DNA of 64,000 nucleotides. It comes from an uncultured Atopobiaceae bacterium. GTDB lineage: Bacteria > Actinomycetota > Coriobacteriia > Coriobacteriales > Atopobiaceae. The notes beneath the pieces were generated by a model. That model saw nothing but the letters and a program-made list of their open reading frames with translations, did not search any database and was not told the DNA's origin. Positions within the stretch are counted from its first letter, which is position 1. Every line of letters begins with the position of its first letter. Positions 63,443 through 64,000 of this stretch are shown piece by piece. Location of the stretch: contig CAKVON010000006.1 in NCBI GenBank assembly GCA_934792625.1, forward strand, positions 58,727 to 122,726, read 5' to 3'. The position numbers were made by a program, and so were the translations under genes.

Positions 63443-64000
63443 TGCAGCTTCGTGAGGAGTGGGCCGGCTTCAAGAAGGGCCACTGGGTCGACGACATCAA
63501 CGTCCGCGACTTCATCCAGAACAACTACACCGTCTACGACGGCGACGAGTCGTTCCTGGCCGGTCCCACCGACGCCACCAACACCCTATGGGACAAGGTC
63601 CAGGAGCTCCAGGCCGCCGAGCGCGCCAACAACGGCGTCCTCGAGTGCGAGACCGAGATCGTCTCCGGCCTGACCGCCTATGGCCCCGGCTACATCGGCG
63701 AGGGCACCAAGGACCTCGAGAAGGTCGTCGGCCTTCAGACCGACAAGCCGCTGAAGCGCGCCTTCATGCCCTACGGCGGCATCAAGATGGCGCAGCAGGC
63801 CGCCGAGAACTACGGCTTCCACGTCAACGACAAGTACAACCAGATCTTCAACGAGTACCACAAGACCCACAACCAGGGCGTCTTCGACGCGTACACCCCC
63901 GAGATGCGCGCCGCCCGCCACTCCCACGTCATCACCGGCCTGCCCGACACCTACGGCCGCGGCCGCATCGTCGGCGACTACCGTCGCGTCGCCCTCTACG
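63443..64000 (+). CDS. pflB: Formate acetyltransferase (pyruvate formate-lyase), 5' part
   Basis: 186 codons before the window edge. MQLREEWAGFKKGHWVDDIN, then VRDFIQNNYTVYDGDESFL, and later LQTDKPLKRAFMPYGGIKMA and FDAYTPEMRAARHSHVITGL are typical of PflB. The enzyme cleaves pyruvate with CoA to acetyl-CoA and formate in fermentation. TAGGAGG lies 7 bases before the ATG. The active-site cysteines and glycyl-radical site lie beyond the window. Confidence 0.96.

Noticed and set aside
1..64000. tRNA, rRNA, insertion sequence or prophage
   Set aside because: None of the usual tRNA arms, rRNA segments, transposase or phage genes were seen in the reading.

Overview
The window is a GC-rich (roughly two thirds G+C by eye) stretch of an anaerobic or facultative actinobacterial chromosome. 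Gene content and protein style suggest the class Coriobacteriia, perhaps the Olsenella/Atopobium group, but no rRNA or marker gene here proves it. Pointers are phosphoketolase, pyruvate formate-lyase with its activase, a galactitol-type PTS, a choloylglycine-hydrolase-family protein, an FMN-riboswitch-controlled ECF riboflavin transporter and a chromosomal TetM-like GTPase. I see no prophage, insertion sequence, CRISPR array, tRNA or rRNA.

Layout. 1-7.4 kb: galactitol-type PTS genes with a divergent LacI regulator, then phosphoketolase with a second LacI regulator and a perfect operator palindrome beside its -10 box, then a DUF711 protein. 7.6-12.2 kb: murB, then an FMN riboswitch followed by ribU, a fused double ATPase and ecfT. 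12.2-20.8 kb: an array of palindromic repeats, azlCD, a bacterial PARG-like protein, a LOG protein, a DNA glycosylase, an ornithine-cyclodeaminase-family protein, a VanZ-RDD membrane protein, the remnant of an AEC transporter and a polysaccharide deacetylase. 21-27.8 kb: a DEAD-box helicase, a mosaic repeat cluster, a heterodimeric ABC exporter and ferritin. 27.8-37.6 kb: radical SAM protein, LysR-larE, MarR-DegV, an exonuclease, phenylacetate-CoA ligase with an ACT protein, and a DUF3825 protein. 37.7-43 kb: isocitrate dehydrogenase, a YdcF protein and the pantothenate genes panB-panC-DUF2520-panD. 43-48.6 kb: esterase, acetyltransferase, dCMP deaminase, pdxR and pdxST. 48.7-58.4 kb: an RGG-repeat protein, an XRE-aminotransferase fusion with its own operator array, a HAD phosphatase, a choloylglycine hydrolase homologue, a transglutaminase lipoprotein, an atypical peptide deformylase, and an alcohol/aldehyde dehydrogenase pair. 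58.4-64 kb: TetM-like GTPase, CobW GTPase, an FNR-like regulator, then pflA and the start of pflB behind an FNR-type box.

The most unusual signal is a short motif, TGCCGAGAAG usually followed by KRC or a near match (reverse complement CTTCTCGGCA), which I count about 34 times, roughly equally in both orientations. It sits in protein linkers in several reading frames, in intergenic DNA, in terminator loops, at start codons and as closely spaced inverted pairs, so selection or spread seems to act on the DNA. It resembles the DNA-uptake sequences of Neisseria and Pasteurellaceae in size, density and placement, although other roles are possible. Two further repeat families occupy the two largest gene-free stretches, 12.2-12.7 and 22.9-23.4 kb.

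Other points of interest are a PdxR-type regulator lacking the PLP-binding lysine, a deformylase lacking its catalytic glutamate, a DUF2520 protein placed where ketopantoate reductase is expected, and an internal ribosome-binding site inside the XRE-aminotransferase fusion.
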